A DNA stretch of 64,000 nt from Acidobacteriota bacterium. Lineage in GTDB: Bacteria; Acidobacteriota; Terriglobia; Terriglobales; Acidobacteriaceae. Within the stretch, counting starts at the first letter, position 1. Every line of letters begins with the position of its first letter. The stretch covers positions 124,001 to 188,000 of the forward strand of contig JAJZVX010000001.1 of NCBI GenBank assembly GCA_021846985.1, written 5' to 3'. The position numbers and the translations under genes were made by a program. Positions 44,532 to 53,478 of the stretch are shown here, piece after piece. A model generated the notes under the pieces. The model did not search any database. It was not told the DNA's origin and saw nothing but the letters and a program-made list of their open reading frames with translations.

Positions 44532-44550
44532 GCCGGCGGAGTCCGCTGGC
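44532..44550 (+). terminator. Weak candidate hairpin terminator
   Basis: GCCGGCGGA and TCCGCTGGC pair with one G-T wobble across a very short loop, 12 bases after the amidohydrolase stop. No T-run follows, so termination function is doubtful; it may instead be a simple GC-rich palindrome. Confidence 0.25.
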
Positions 44551-44589
44551 GGGCTGCCGGAGAGAAGCGGCTGCCATCATTTCAAACCG

Positions 44590-45534
44590 ATGAAAGTACG
44601 CGCCTATTTTTTGATGCTGTTGGTCGTGGCCATCTGGGGCTCGACGTTTGTGGTGGTGAAGGATGCTCTGGCCGACGCGACGCCGGGGGCCTTCAACCTG
44701 GTGCGGATGACACTGGCCTTCGCGGTGCTGGCGGCGGCCTATCACCGGTACTGGCGGGGCATGCGGTTGTGGCAGGCGGGCGCGGGCGCGGTGGTGGGAT
44801 TGTGCCTGGCAACGGGGTATCAATTCCAGACCACGGGACTGGCGCGGACCACGCCGTCGAAGTCGGCGTTCATCACGGGGCTGCTGGTGGTGCTGGTGCC
44901 GCTGCTGGCCACGATTCCGGGGCTGCGCCCGCCGGGAATGCGGCCGCCACGGTGGAATGCGTTTGCGGGGGCGGCGCTGGGGTTTGCCGGCATTGTGCTG
45001 CTGACGGCGCCGGCCGCGGCGCCGGATCCGGCACGGGCCGGCGGACTGGGACGGCTGGCGGGTCTGCTGCCGGATATGGCGTCGATCAACGCGGGCGACG
45101 TGCTGACCCTGGGATGCGCCGTGGGCTTTGCGTTTCACACGCTGGCGCTGGCGCACACCTCGCCGCGCATCGGGTTTCAGCGGCTGGCGTTGCTGCAGGT
45201 GGGGTTTTGCGCACTGTTCATGGCGTTGAGCCTGCCGCTGATCGAGCGGCCGCACATTGCATGGACGCCGCGGCTGCTGCTGGCGCTGGGGATTGCGGCG
45301 GTGTTGGCGACGGCGGCGGCCTTTTCCATCCAGAGCTGGGCGCAATCCGTGCTGCCGCCCACGCACATGGCGCTGGTCTTGACCATGGAACCGATGTTCG
45401 CCTGGGTTACTTCGTTTCTGGTGATGGGCGAACGGCTGGCACTGCGGCCGGCGCTGGGCGCTGGGCTGATCCTGGCAGGAATTGCGCTGACAGAGCTGCT
45501 GCCGCAGCCGGTGGTGGCGGTGGCGCATGAGTGA
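44590..45534 (+). CDS. EamA-family (DMT superfamily) transporter
   Basis: The 314-residue membrane protein has two EamA halves of five helices. The first begins AYFLMLLVVAIWGSTFVVVK, with the typical WGSTF motif and TGYQFQTTGLARTTPSKSAF. The second contains AAAFSIQSWAQSVLPPTHMA and LTMEPMFAWVTSFLVMGERL, with the conserved E-x-P-x2-A. EamA proteins export metabolites such as amino acids; the substrate is unknown. It starts 69 bp after the amidohydrolase and ends 24 bp before a broken four-helix-bundle gene. Confidence 0.92.
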   Translation: MKVRAYFLMLLVVAIWGSTFVVVKDALADATPGAFNLVRMTLAFAVLAAAYHRYWRGMRLWQAGAGAVVGLCLATGYQFQTTGLARTTPSKSAFITGLLVVLVPLLATIPGLRPPGMRPPRWNAFAGAALGFAGIVLLTAPAAAPDPARAGGLGRLAGLLPDMASINAGDVLTLGCAVGFAFHTLALAHTSPRIGFQRLALLQVGFCALFMALSLPLIERPHIAWTPRLLLALGIAAVLATAAAFSIQSWAQSVLPPTHMALVLTMEPMFAWVTSFLVMGERLALRPALGAGLILAGIALTELLPQPVVAVAHE

Positions 45535-45558
45535 GGCAGGGAACAAGGAAACGCGGAA

Positions 45559-45932
45559 TTGCGGAAGGAACGTGGAGTGGAGGCATCGTTCAGGGATCGC
45601 GCCGTCTGGCAACGAGCAATTCAAATGAGTGCGGAGATCAATCGTCACACCGCATCACTCCAACCATCCGGGCAATTCGGTCTGGCGAGCCAGAGGCGGC
45701 GCGCCGCCGTTTCAATGGCGAGCAACATAGCCGGAGGCTACGGCGGCCGACTCAGGGTGAAACCATATAGTTTCCGTGCCATGCCAGAGGATCGAATTGC
45801 GAACCACAGACGCCATTCGCCGTGGCACAAGCCCCGGGATTCGGCGCAAAAGAGGCACATGCCTTGCCGGAAGCGCTCACAACCGATGCGAGCCGCATGC
45901 TTATCGCGATGATGGGCACGCTGGAGAAGTAG
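45559..45932 (+). pseudogene. Frameshifted four-helix-bundle protein (23S rRNA intervening-sequence type)
   Basis: The first ~55 codons read VEASFRDRAVWQRAIQ and QFGLASQRRRAAVSMASNIA, then GGYGG. This is the conserved N-terminal half of the ~120-residue four-helix-bundle family. The frame then degenerates into basic, His-rich shadow sequence. The expected C-terminus, EALTTDASRMLIAMMGTLEK and a TAG at 45930-45932, reappears in a different frame about 70 bp before the SpoIIE gene end. At least one frameshift, and probably a deletion, separates the two halves. A functional product is unlikely. Confidence 0.7.
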
Positions 45933-45960
45933 CGCTCCCCTGGTTTTCTTACTCCCTGTC

Positions 45961-47784
45961 TTACCGGACGCGGAGGACGATGATGGTTTCATCGTCGAAG
46001 CGATCCTGCGCGCCCTGGAAGCGGGAGACGTCGGCGAGGACGGCATCGGCGATCTCCTGGGCGGGCTGTCCGCGGAGGCTGCAGAGGAGGCCGGCGAGCT
46101 GTTCCTGGCCGTACATCTCGCTCTTGGCGTTTTCGGCGTCGAGGATGCCGTCGGAGACAAAGATGACAAGGTCGCCGGGCTCGGTGGAGATGGAGATTTC
46201 GTCGTAGGAGACGTCGGGGAACATGCCGATAGGGAAGCCCTCGGCGCGGATAATGCTGGACTGGCCGTTGCGGCAAAGGATGGGCTGCACGACGCCGGAG
46301 TTGGCCACGCGCAGGGTGCGGCTGGCGTCGTCCCAGAGGGCGAAGAGCAGGGTGAGGTACTGGGATTCGAGCTTGCGCTCCTGAAGGGAGTCGTTGAGCG
46401 AGCGCAGCATGGCCGCGGGGGCGGGCTGATGGAGCGCGGCGGAGCGCATGATGCCGCTGACCAGCGCGGCAAAGAGCGCGGCGGGCGCGGCTTTTCCGCT
46501 GACGTCGCCGAGGGCGATGGCGGTGCGGCCGGGGCCATAGTCGAGGAAGTCATAGAGGTCGCCGCCGATGGTGCGGGCGGGGAGGAAGCGGACGGCCAGC
46601 TCCGCGTGTTCGTGGAGAGGGGGATGAGCGGGGAGCAGCCGGAGCTGCACCTCGCGGGCCATGGCGATGTCTTTTTCGAGCTGGCGCTCCTGGCGGCGGA
46701 CGGCCTGGTAGAGGCGCGCATTCTCAATGGAGATGGCCACTTGCGAGGCGAGGGTATTGAGGATGCGGACATGCTCCGCATGGAAGAAGGCGGTGCGGGT
46801 GTGCTCGAGATCGAGAACGCCGATGATGCGGCCCTTGTAGAAGAGGGGGACGATGAGCTCGGACCGGGTTTCGGGATTCATGGGCAGGTAGCGCGGGTCC
46901 TTGCTTACGTCGGGAACGTTGATGGCGCGCCACTCGCGCACCGCGGCGCCAACGAGGCCGGCGTTGACGGGGACGCGGCGCAGGGGGGCGTGGGCGTAGC
47001 CGAAGCGCCAGGCATAGCGGGTGATGAGCGTTTCGCCCTTCTCGTCGAGGAGCATGACGGTGAACATCTGGTAGTCGATGACGCGGCGCAGGAGCTGTCC
47101 CACGCGTTCGAGGAGGAGATCGAGGTCGAGGATGGAGGCCAGTTCGACAGCGATCTCATTGAGCATTTCAAGGGACTGGGCCTGGCGGGAGACGCGGGTG
47201 TAGAGGCGGGCGTTTTCGATGGCCTGGGCGATGCGGGAGGCGGTGAGTGTGATCAGGCGGAGATGCTCGGGACGGAAGTAACCGGTTTCTTCGCTTTCGA
47301 TGTCCATGACGCCGATGAGGCGGTTTTTCGCGATGAGCGGCACGGCCAGCTCAGAGCGGACGTCGGGGTTGGCGGCAATGTAGGCCGGGTCGCTGGCGAC
47401 ATCGTTGATGAGGATGGGCTGACGCGTGAGGGCGACCTGCCCGACGATGCCTTTGCCGACGGGGAGACGAATGTGCTCGACTTCGGGGGAGTGGCCGATT
47501 TGAAAGCGGACGCGCAGTTCGTGGGTGCGGTCGTTGAGCAGGAAGATGGCGAAGATGCGGTAATGAATGACGGCGCGGACCAGCTCGGAGGTGCGGCTGA
47601 GGAGAGTCTGCAGATCGAGGGTGGTGTTGAGGGCGTCGGAGAGGTGGATGAGATAGGCAACATCGGCGGGTTCGACGCGGATGTTGGCTGGGTCGAGAGG
47701 CGCTTCGGGATGGGCGGAATCGGCGGGGCGGTAATCTCCCTCGAACTCCTGGGGCGCGGGCGAAGGTGGGGAATTCTGAGACAT
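45961..47784 (-). CDS. GAF-GAF-SpoIIE (PP2C-like) serine phosphatase
   Basis: The 607-residue cytoplasmic signalling protein starts at ATG 47784 (MSQNSPPSP). A Pro-rich leader is followed by GAF 1 (~50-195; LRVRFQIGHSPEVEHIRLPV, SELAVPLIAKNRLIGVMDIE) and GAF 2 (~220-375; ELIVPLFYKGRIIGVLDLEH). A linking helix with DIAMAREVQLRLLPAHPPL leads into the SpoIIE/RsbU-type PP2C domain (FLPARTIGGDLYDFLDYGPG, ALGDVSGKAAPAAL, LVIFVSDGILDAEN, FDDETIIVLRVR), which has its metal-binding Asp residues. Such proteins dephosphorylate anti-anti-sigma factors in response to ligand binding. No anti-sigma gene is nearby. It is transcribed from a ~143-bp gap after deoC. Confidence 0.92.
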   Translation of the reverse strand: MSQNSPPSPAPQEFEGDYRPADSAHPEAPLDPANIRVEPADVAYLIHLSDALNTTLDLQTLLSRTSELVRAVIHYRIFAIFLLNDRTHELRVRFQIGHSPEVEHIRLPVGKGIVGQVALTRQPILINDVASDPAYIAANPDVRSELAVPLIAKNRLIGVMDIESEETGYFRPEHLRLITLTASRIAQAIENARLYTRVSRQAQSLEMLNEIAVELASILDLDLLLERVGQLLRRVIDYQMFTVMLLDEKGETLITRYAWRFGYAHAPLRRVPVNAGLVGAAVREWRAINVPDVSKDPRYLPMNPETRSELIVPLFYKGRIIGVLDLEHTRTAFFHAEHVRILNTLASQVAISIENARLYQAVRRQERQLEKDIAMAREVQLRLLPAHPPLHEHAELAVRFLPARTIGGDLYDFLDYGPGRTAIALGDVSGKAAPAALFAALVSGIMRSAALHQPAPAAMLRSLNDSLQERKLESQYLTLLFALWDDASRTLRVANSGVVQPILCRNGQSSIIRAEGFPIGMFPDVSYDEISISTEPGDLVIFVSDGILDAENAKSEMYGQEQLAGLLCSLRGQPAQEIADAVLADVSRFQGAQDRFDDETIIVLRVR

Positions 47785-47927
47785 GGGCTCGAAAGGAATG
47801 ATAGCGCAAAAGGGAGCGGAAACCTGTAAGCGGCGGATCGGTTCGGTGCGTAGGATGTGCGCGGAAAGGAGTTTGCGGGGCATGGCACAGAATTCGTGCC
47901 AAGCGGGAAAGAGAGCGGCGGGGACTT

Positions 47928-48683
47928 TTACTCCGCGCCCAGCTCGCGGACGATGGCAACGGAAGCGGAGGCGCCGATGCGGTTGGCGCCGGCTTCGAGG
48001 AGGGGGCGGAGATCGGCGAGGGAGCGGATGCCTCCGGCGGCCTTGACGCCGACGCGGGAGCCAGCCACGCCGCGGAGCAGGGCCACGTCGGCAGACGTGG
48101 CGCCGGCGGAGGAGAAGCCGGTGGAGGTCTTGATGAAGTCGGCGCCAGCCTGAATGGCGATCTCGGCGCCGCGGAGCTTTTCTTCGACGGAAAGGAGAGC
48201 GGTTTCAAGGATGACCTTGAGGAGGGCGCCGCGGTGATGGGCGATGTGAGCGACGGCGTGGATGGTGTGCTGAACGGCGTGGTAGTTGCCGCTCTTGAGC
48301 TGGCCGATGGGGATGACCATGTCGAGCTCGCGCACGCCCAGGCGGGTGAGGGCAGAGGCTTCCTGGCGGAGAGTGGAGACCAGGGAAGCGCCGAGAGGGA
48401 ATCCGATAGCGACGCCGACGGGGATGGCGGTTCCGGCCAGGATGGCGACAGCGGTGGAGGCCCAGAGGGGATTGACCATGGCGCAGGCAAAGCGATAGCG
48501 GATGGTTTCGTCGCAGAGATTTTCGATTTGGCTGCGGCTGGCCTCCGCCTTGAGCAGCGTGTGATCAATCACCGCGGCCAGGGTTTGCCAGTTGGCAAGC
48601 GTCTGCGCCGCAAAGGCGGCGGAGTCGAAGCTGCCGTGGTCGAATTCGAGATCGTATTCCTGCGCGGGCGAAGTGACCGGCAT
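47928..48683 (-). CDS. deoC: Deoxyribose-phosphate aldolase
   Basis: The 251-residue class I aldolase cleaves deoxyribose-5-phosphate to acetaldehyde and glyceraldehyde-3-phosphate in deoxynucleoside salvage. The barrel shows IDHTLLKAEASRSQIENLC, CAMVNPLWASTAVAIL, PVGVAIGFPLGASLVSTLRQ, LDMVIPIGQLKSGN and the Schiff-base Lys in ADFIKTSTGFSSAGAT, followed by VGVKAAGGIRSLADL with the second catalytic Lys. The start is ATG 48683 (MPVTSPAQEYDLEF) with GAGGAG about 11 bases upstream. The frame is open to 49076, but that extension overlaps the kinase gene and is not family-like. Confidence 0.94.
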   Translation of the reverse strand: MPVTSPAQEYDLEFDHGSFDSAAFAAQTLANWQTLAAVIDHTLLKAEASRSQIENLCDETIRYRFACAMVNPLWASTAVAILAGTAIPVGVAIGFPLGASLVSTLRQEASALTRLGVRELDMVIPIGQLKSGNYHAVQHTIHAVAHIAHHRGALLKVILETALLSVEEKLRGAEIAIQAGADFIKTSTGFSSAGATSADVALLRGVAGSRVGVKAAGGIRSLADLRPLLEAGANRIGASASVAIVRELGAE

Positions 48684-48846
48684 GGGCAAGAACTCCTCTG
48701 CAGCGGGCCAGGCATGGCTGCGCAAGCCCGCGGGTTTGATCCGGGAGATGAGTATAAATTCCTCCCCCGGGGCGAACCAAATGGATGGACGCAGAGGGGG
48801 AGGGTTTTGTTGCAGGCCGGGAAAGCGAGCGTGGCGCAGACCGGAA

Positions 48847-50295
48847 TCAGCGCGAGGCGGAAGGGGCGAAAGGGAATGCGGAGACGGGCAGGGCGATGAC
48901 AATCCGCGCACCGGCGGGTTGGCGGTTGCAGGCCGTGGCGGAGCCGCCGTGGGCGCGGGCGACGGCATCAACGAAGGCCATGCCGAGCCCGTGACCGTTG
49001 GAGGCATTGCCCTTAACGCGGCGCTCGAAGAGGCGCGCCGCGATCTCGGGATCGAAGCCGGGGCCGTCGTCCTCAAGAGTAAGCAGAGCGGAGCGGCCGG
49101 CGGATTCGAGTTTCCATCGCACGGAGTGTCCGGGAGGCAGATGCTTTAATTCGTTGTCGAAGAGATTGGCCAGCATGCGATGGATGAGGCCTTCGTCGGC
49201 TTCGATCTTCAGCGGTCCGCGGCTATCGAGGGCGATGCGGATGTTCTTTTCCGCCAGGGATGGCTCGTAGAGATTAATCATGATGCGCAGGACTTCGTCG
49301 AGATCGACCGGGGAGCGGATAAGGCGGAGCGCGTCGGCCTTGGCCTCGGCCACGTCGAGGGACTTGTTGAGGAAGTCGGTGAGGCGATCGACCTCCTCCA
49401 GGGCGGAGACAATGGACTCGGCCTGCCCGCCATGGGCGGTAGAGAGCGACATTTCGAGTTTGCCGCGAATGGCGGTGAGCGGACTGCGCAGGTCGTGGGC
49501 GAGGGCATCGGTGATGGTGTGGAGCTGGTGCATGGCGTTTTCGATGCGCTCGAGCATGTGATTGAGGGTGTGGGCCAGGTGGCTGACCTCGTCGTTGCGG
49601 TTGGTGGTGGGGACGCGGGCGGTGAGGTCGGAGTGGCCGATGCGCGAGGCGGCCTGAGTGATTTTGCGTACGTGACTGAGCATGCGGCGGGTGGTGGCGA
49701 AGACGATGCCAAAGCCGAGCAGGACGAGCAGCAGCCAGAGGAACAGGAAGCGCTGGCGGAGGTGGCGGAGCACGCGGAGTTGATCGCGTTCCGAGAGGCC
49801 AAGGTAGATGCGGCTGCCGTCATTGGTAGCGGCGGCAGCGACGCGATAGGGGATGGCAAAGCCTTTGACGTCGATATCGGTGGGGCTGCCGGGAGTAATG
49901 ACGGCGGATTGAATGGCCTGCCAATTGGCCCGGCCGTTACCGGCGCCGACCCAGAGCTTCATGGCGCCGCCGGCCCCGGTCTGGAGAAAGAAGACGGCGT
50001 CGTCGGGGGTGGGCCCGGAGAGCAAGCGGTCGGGGACTTCCTTTTCGGCCAACTCGGCCACCTCGCTGACGACGCGGCCATAGAGAGCGTCCTTGGGGGT
50101 GCGTTCGGCCACGTCGGCAAGGGTGCCGGCTTCGCCGGAGAGCCAGGCATCGTTGCGGCGCTGGAGGTCGCGGGCGACGAAGTTATGCAGGCCGGCAAAG
50201 GCCATCATGGTGCCGCAGGCATAGGCCAGCGTGGCCCACAGAGAGATGCGCCAAGCGGCGCTGCGCAGGGGAGGATCAGCGGTCTTTGAGGACAT
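48847..50295 (-). CDS. Two-component sensor histidine kinase
   Basis: The 482-residue membrane sensor kinase has TM1 at ~14-36, a periplasmic sensor region, TM2 at ~182-202, then a HAMP linker (~203-256). The phospho-acceptor is His267 in TDALAHDLRSPLTAIRGKLE. ATPase-domain boxes are LANLFDNELKHLPPGHSV (N-box), LEDDGPGFDPEIAARLFER (G1) and GHGLGMAFVDAVARAHGG (G2). The architecture resembles CusS/CopS-like heavy-metal sensor kinases, but no metal-binding residues are obvious. Its ATG overlaps the response-regulator stop by 20 bases. It is translationally coupled and the two act as a pair. Confidence 0.94.
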   Translation of the reverse strand: MSSKTADPPLRSAAWRISLWATLAYACGTMMAFAGLHNFVARDLQRRNDAWLSGEAGTLADVAERTPKDALYGRVVSEVAELAEKEVPDRLLSGPTPDDAVFFLQTGAGGAMKLWVGAGNGRANWQAIQSAVITPGSPTDIDVKGFAIPYRVAAAATNDGSRIYLGLSERDQLRVLRHLRQRFLFLWLLLVLLGFGIVFATTRRMLSHVRKITQAASRIGHSDLTARVPTTNRNDEVSHLAHTLNHMLERIENAMHQLHTITDALAHDLRSPLTAIRGKLEMSLSTAHGGQAESIVSALEEVDRLTDFLNKSLDVAEAKADALRLIRSPVDLDEVLRIMINLYEPSLAEKNIRIALDSRGPLKIEADEGLIHRMLANLFDNELKHLPPGHSVRWKLESAGRSALLTLEDDGPGFDPEIAARLFERRVKGNASNGHGLGMAFVDAVARAHGGSATACNRQPAGARIVIALPVSAFPFAPSASR

Positions 50296-50953
50296 AGCCG
50301 ACGCCTCTCAGGGTGCGAATGAGCGGTTGCTGGCCTTTGCCGTCGACCTTTCCGCGCAGGCGGTAAATGTGCACATCGACGACGTTGGTGTCTGGCTGAA
50401 TGCGCATGCCCCAGACCTTGTCCAGAATCATGGAGCGGGTCACGACGCGGCCGGCGTTTCTGCAAAGATACTCCAGCAGAACAAACTCCTGGGGAGTCAG
50501 TTGGAGCAGCTCGCCGCCGCGGGAGGCCTCGCGGCGGAGCAGGTCGAGCTCCAGGTCGAGAACGCGGAGGCGGGTGGCTTCGCTGCCGGCAGGGGAGTTG
50601 CGTTTGAGGAGATTGCGGAGGCGGGCGAGCAATTCGGCGAGGGCAAAGGGCTTGGTGAGATAGTCGTCTCCACCCTGCTCCAGGCCGCGCACCCGATCAT
50701 CGACGGAGCGGCGCGCAGAAAGAATGAGGACGGGAGCTTTCACGCCCATCTGGCGGAGGCGAAGGATCAGGCCGATGCCATCCTGATCGGGCAGGCCGAG
50801 ATCGACGACGAGGATATCGTACAGGTGATCGGCGGCAAGGCGCTGCGCGGATTGGCCGTCGATCGCGGCGTCCACCTGGTATCCAGCCTCCTCGAGAGAT
50901 GTCTTGAGGAAGTGCTGGATATCGATTTCATCTTCGACGAGCAGCAGGCGCAT
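50276..50953 (-). CDS. OmpR-family response regulator
   Basis: The ~225-residue cytoplasmic regulator starts at ATG 50953 (MRLLLVEDEIDIQHFLKTSL). The receiver domain has the acidic pair (VEDE), phosphorylation site Asp51 (VVDLGLPDQDG), LSARRS and the conserved Lys in YLTKPFALAELLARL. The C-terminal winged helix-turn-helix (LQLTPQEFVLLEYLCRNAG, RSMILDKVWGMRIQPDTNV, VDVHIYRLRGKVD) is of the OmpR/PhoB type. The next gene is its histidine kinase (20-base overlap). An upstream in-frame ATG at 50986 is possible, but the receiver starts at MRLLLVED. No target was identified; it may autoregulate the pair. Confidence 0.93.
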   Translation of the reverse strand: MRLLLVEDEIDIQHFLKTSLEEAGYQVDAAIDGQSAQRLAADHLYDILVVDLGLPDQDGIGLILRLRQMGVKAPVLILSARRSVDDRVRGLEQGGDDYLTKPFALAELLARLRNLLKRNSPAGSEATRLRVLDLELDLLRREASRGGELLQLTPQEFVLLEYLCRNAGRVVTRSMILDKVWGMRIQPDTNVVDVHIYRLRGKVDGKGQQPLIRTLRGVGYVLKDR

Positions 50954-51427
50954 GGGGATGTCAGGACACGATGGGCAAGGTTTCATTTTACAAAACCCTG
51001 GCAGGAGGAACAACGCGGGAGACAGCGATTTGCATGCGGTCAAAAAAAACAGCCATTCGCTGGTCCATGGCGCAAGATGAACGTTTTGTCATCCAGGGGT
51101 TGGGTGCAAGTCATGTATGTCGCCTACGATGATCCGTAATCAGGAGTTTGCCGCCAGCGGCCATGCAGGCAGCAGCGCGGTGGCAAGCCGGGCAGGCTTG
51201 GGCGCGAGAAAACGTGAAGAGGGCGCATGACTCGAAGCACAATCACGAGGCGCGGACTCGACGCATATGAACAAATCGTCATCTCGAAGTGCCGGCCGCC
51301 ATGCTCCCGAATGGCAGCGCGCATTCGTCTAGATAGCTGGGACAACAACCACTCTGTCCGAACCGCTCAGGCAGGGGTCTTCCCCAACCGCAATGATTTC
51401 CACCAAGACGAGAAGACAAGGATCTGC
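50954..51427. other. Intergenic region between divergent operons, no gene seen
   Basis: About 470 bp separate the reverse-strand two-component pair from the forward oxidase-like operon. Both promoters should lie here. The prenyl synthase frame is open back to 51227, but that extension does not read like the family. No clear hairpin or operator was recognised. Confidence 0.4.
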
Positions 51428-52369
51428 ATGCAACAGGAGGCAGGCAGGAGCAGTATTGAATCCCGGCTGTTCGCGGAGGCGTTCCGAGCATCGCTGCCGC
51501 TTCCGGCCACCCTCGACCCGCACCTGGAAGAGGCGCTTCGGCATGTGCTGGACCATCCGGGGAGCCTGGTGCGGCCGCGGCTGGCCTATCGCGTGGGCAT
51601 GGCGTACGGCATGGCGGAGGAGCGCGCGCGGGAACTGGGCGTGGCGCTGGAGTACTTTCATACCGCGTCGCTGCTTTTTGACGATCTGCCGTGCATGGAC
51701 GACGCGCGGGAGCGGCGCGGGGTTCCGTGCGCGCATGTGGCGTATGGCGAGGCGGGAGCGATCCTGGCGGCGCTGGCGCTCATCAATCGCGCCTATGCGC
51801 TGATTTGGCACGCGGCCAGTGGCAGCCCGCCCCAGGCGCAGCCGCGCGCGCATGCCTACATCGAGCGCTGCCTGGGCGTGGAAGGGCTGCTGAATGGGCA
51901 GAGCCTGGACCTGCACTATGCGATGTTGCCGCACACGCGGGCAACGACGGAGCAGATTGCGCGGGGCAAGACGGTTTCGCTGATCCGGCTGACGCTGGCG
52001 TTGCCGGCGCTGCTGGGCGGGGCGGGGATGCGCGACATCCAGTTGATGGAGCGGATCGCGCTGTTCTGGGGTCTGGGATATCAGATGGTGGACGACCTGA
52101 AAGACGTGCTGCAGTCCACCGAGGATTCAGGCAAGACGCCGGCGCGGGACGAACTGCTGGGACATCCGAACATGGCGGCGGCGATCGGCGTGGCGCAGAC
52201 GGTGGAGCGGCTGCTGCGTATGATCCAGTTGGGGGACCGGATGCTGGACATGCTGCTGCGGCTGAAGCCGGAGCTGGAGTTTCTGCGCACGCTGCGCAAC
52301 GACCTGGAAGAGGAACTGGTGCGCATTACCGGAAATGCGTGCGAACTGGCGTCTGGAGAGCCGGCATGA
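51428..52369 (+). CDS. Polyprenyl diphosphate synthase (FPP/GGPP-synthase-like)
   Basis: The 313-residue prenyltransferase chain-elongates isoprenoid diphosphates. The first aspartate-rich motif is DDLPCMDD (Asp85-Asp86-x4-Asp91, followed by RERRG), as in E. coli IspA. The second is GYQMVDDLKDVLQ (DDxxD). The conserved GKTVSLIRL and the Lys/Arg diphosphate-binding residues are present. The product length is not certain from the residues before the first motif. ATG 51428 is the most family-like start (MQQEAGRSS). Its stop overlaps the ABC permease start (ATGA), tying it to the operon that follows. Such enzymes usually sit with isoprenoid genes, so a location with haem-protein and transport genes is unusual. 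Confidence 0.9.
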   Translation: MQQEAGRSSIESRLFAEAFRASLPLPATLDPHLEEALRHVLDHPGSLVRPRLAYRVGMAYGMAEERARELGVALEYFHTASLLFDDLPCMDDARERRGVPCAHVAYGEAGAILAALALINRAYALIWHAASGSPPQAQPRAHAYIERCLGVEGLLNGQSLDLHYAMLPHTRATTEQIARGKTVSLIRLTLALPALLGGAGMRDIQLMERIALFWGLGYQMVDDLKDVLQSTEDSGKTPARDELLGHPNMAAAIGVAQTVERLLRMIQLGDRMLDMLLRLKPELEFLRTLRNDLEEELVRITGNACELASGEPA

Positions 52370-53478
52370 TTTTTCTCAGACTGATTGCGACCAATCTGAG
52401 CCGGCACCGTATTCGCTCCCTCATTAGCATGGCGGGAATCGCCTTCAGCGTGGCGGCCATGCTGACGGTGGTGACGGTTTTGGAGGGCGCGGTGGGGATG
52501 TTCTCGGGCATCCTGTCGAACGACAGCCAGATCATCGTGTTTGAGCGCAACGTTTCGGATCTATTTTTCAGCAGCGTGCCGGAGGCGGCGGCACAGGCCA
52601 TCGCAAGCTGGCCAATGGTGGAGCACGCCGATCCGGTTCTCTTCGGGATCGTGTCCAGCGCGGGCCAGCCGATCATCACCTGCTTCGGCGTGACGGCCAG
52701 CGACGCGCGCATTGCGAAAGCCGCATGGACAGCGGGCAAGCGCAGCGACTTTGGGCAGCATGCCGACGACGTGGCGCTGGGGCAGCGGGCGGCGGAGTTC
52801 ATGGCGGCCAAGGTTGGCGACCGCGTGCCGATCGGACACGGCAGCTTTCATGTGATCGGGATTGTGAAGACCACGAACGGGTTTGAGGATGGCGGCGTGT
52901 TCATGCCGCTGGACGCGGCGCAGAAGTTCTTTCACAAGGAAGGCGCCTCGTCGGTCATCACGGTGAAGCTGTGGGACAAGAGCCAGGCGGCGGCCTTCAA
53001 AAACATGGTGAAGGCCAAGTACCCCAACCTGATCGGTTTGGAGGACGAGGAGTTCAATCATTCCTATTCGCAGTTCAGGATCCTGAAGGCGACGGCGTGG
53101 GCGGTGGGCGCGTGCGGCCTGCTGCTGGGCGGCCTGGGCGTGGCCAACACCATGATCATGTCGGTCTTCACGCGCATTCGCGAAATCGCGATTCTGCGTG
53201 TGAACGGATTTTCGAGGACGCAGGTGGGGGGATTGATCTTCGGCGAGTCGGCGCTGGTTTCGCTGCTGGGCGCGGCTCTGGGGCTGACCATGGGAAGCGG
53301 CTTTCTGCTGGTGCTCAAAGAGACCCCGGCCCTTCATGGGTATATCGACGCCAGCCTGCGGCCCGCGGTGATGCTGGTGGTGATTGCGCTGGCGTTGATG
53401 ACAGGCATCGCCGGCGCCCTGTATCCGGCGGTTTATGCCATGCGCATCCGGGCGGTGGAGGCGCTGCGCTTCGAATGA
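52366..53478 (+). CDS. ABC transporter permease, MacB/FtsX-like
   Basis: The 370-residue permease overlaps the prenyl synthase by four bases. TM1 is in the N-terminal ATNLSRHRIRSLISMAGIAF, which has the conserved R-x-RS loop. A ~200-residue MacB-type periplasmic domain follows. Then comes a C-terminal FtsX domain of three helices with the cytosolic signature TRIREIAILRVNGFSRTQVG between the first and second. This is the 4-TM architecture of LolE/MacB-type lipid or lipoprotein transporters, which typically act as mechanotransmitters rather than true import channels. It ends with ATGA overlap to its ATPase gene. The substrate is unknown. Confidence 0.92.
   Translation: MIFLRLIATNLSRHRIRSLISMAGIAFSVAAMLTVVTVLEGAVGMFSGILSNDSQIIVFERNVSDLFFSSVPEAAAQAIASWPMVEHADPVLFGIVSSAGQPIITCFGVTASDARIAKAAWTAGKRSDFGQHADDVALGQRAAEFMAAKVGDRVPIGHGSFHVIGIVKTTNGFEDGGVFMPLDAAQKFFHKEGASSVITVKLWDKSQAAAFKNMVKAKYPNLIGLEDEEFNHSYSQFRILKATAWAVGACGLLLGGLGVANTMIMSVFTRIREIAILRVNGFSRTQVGGLIFGESALVSLLGAALGLTMGSGFLLVLKETPALHGYIDASLRPAVMLVVIALALMTGIAGALYPAVYAMRIRAVEALRFE

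Noticed and set aside
42115-45648. Minus-strand open frame of about 1,177 codons
   Set aside because: It is antisense to the M20 peptidase, amidohydrolase and EamA genes. Arg/His/Pro-rich repetitive sequence with no domain; typical GC shadow.
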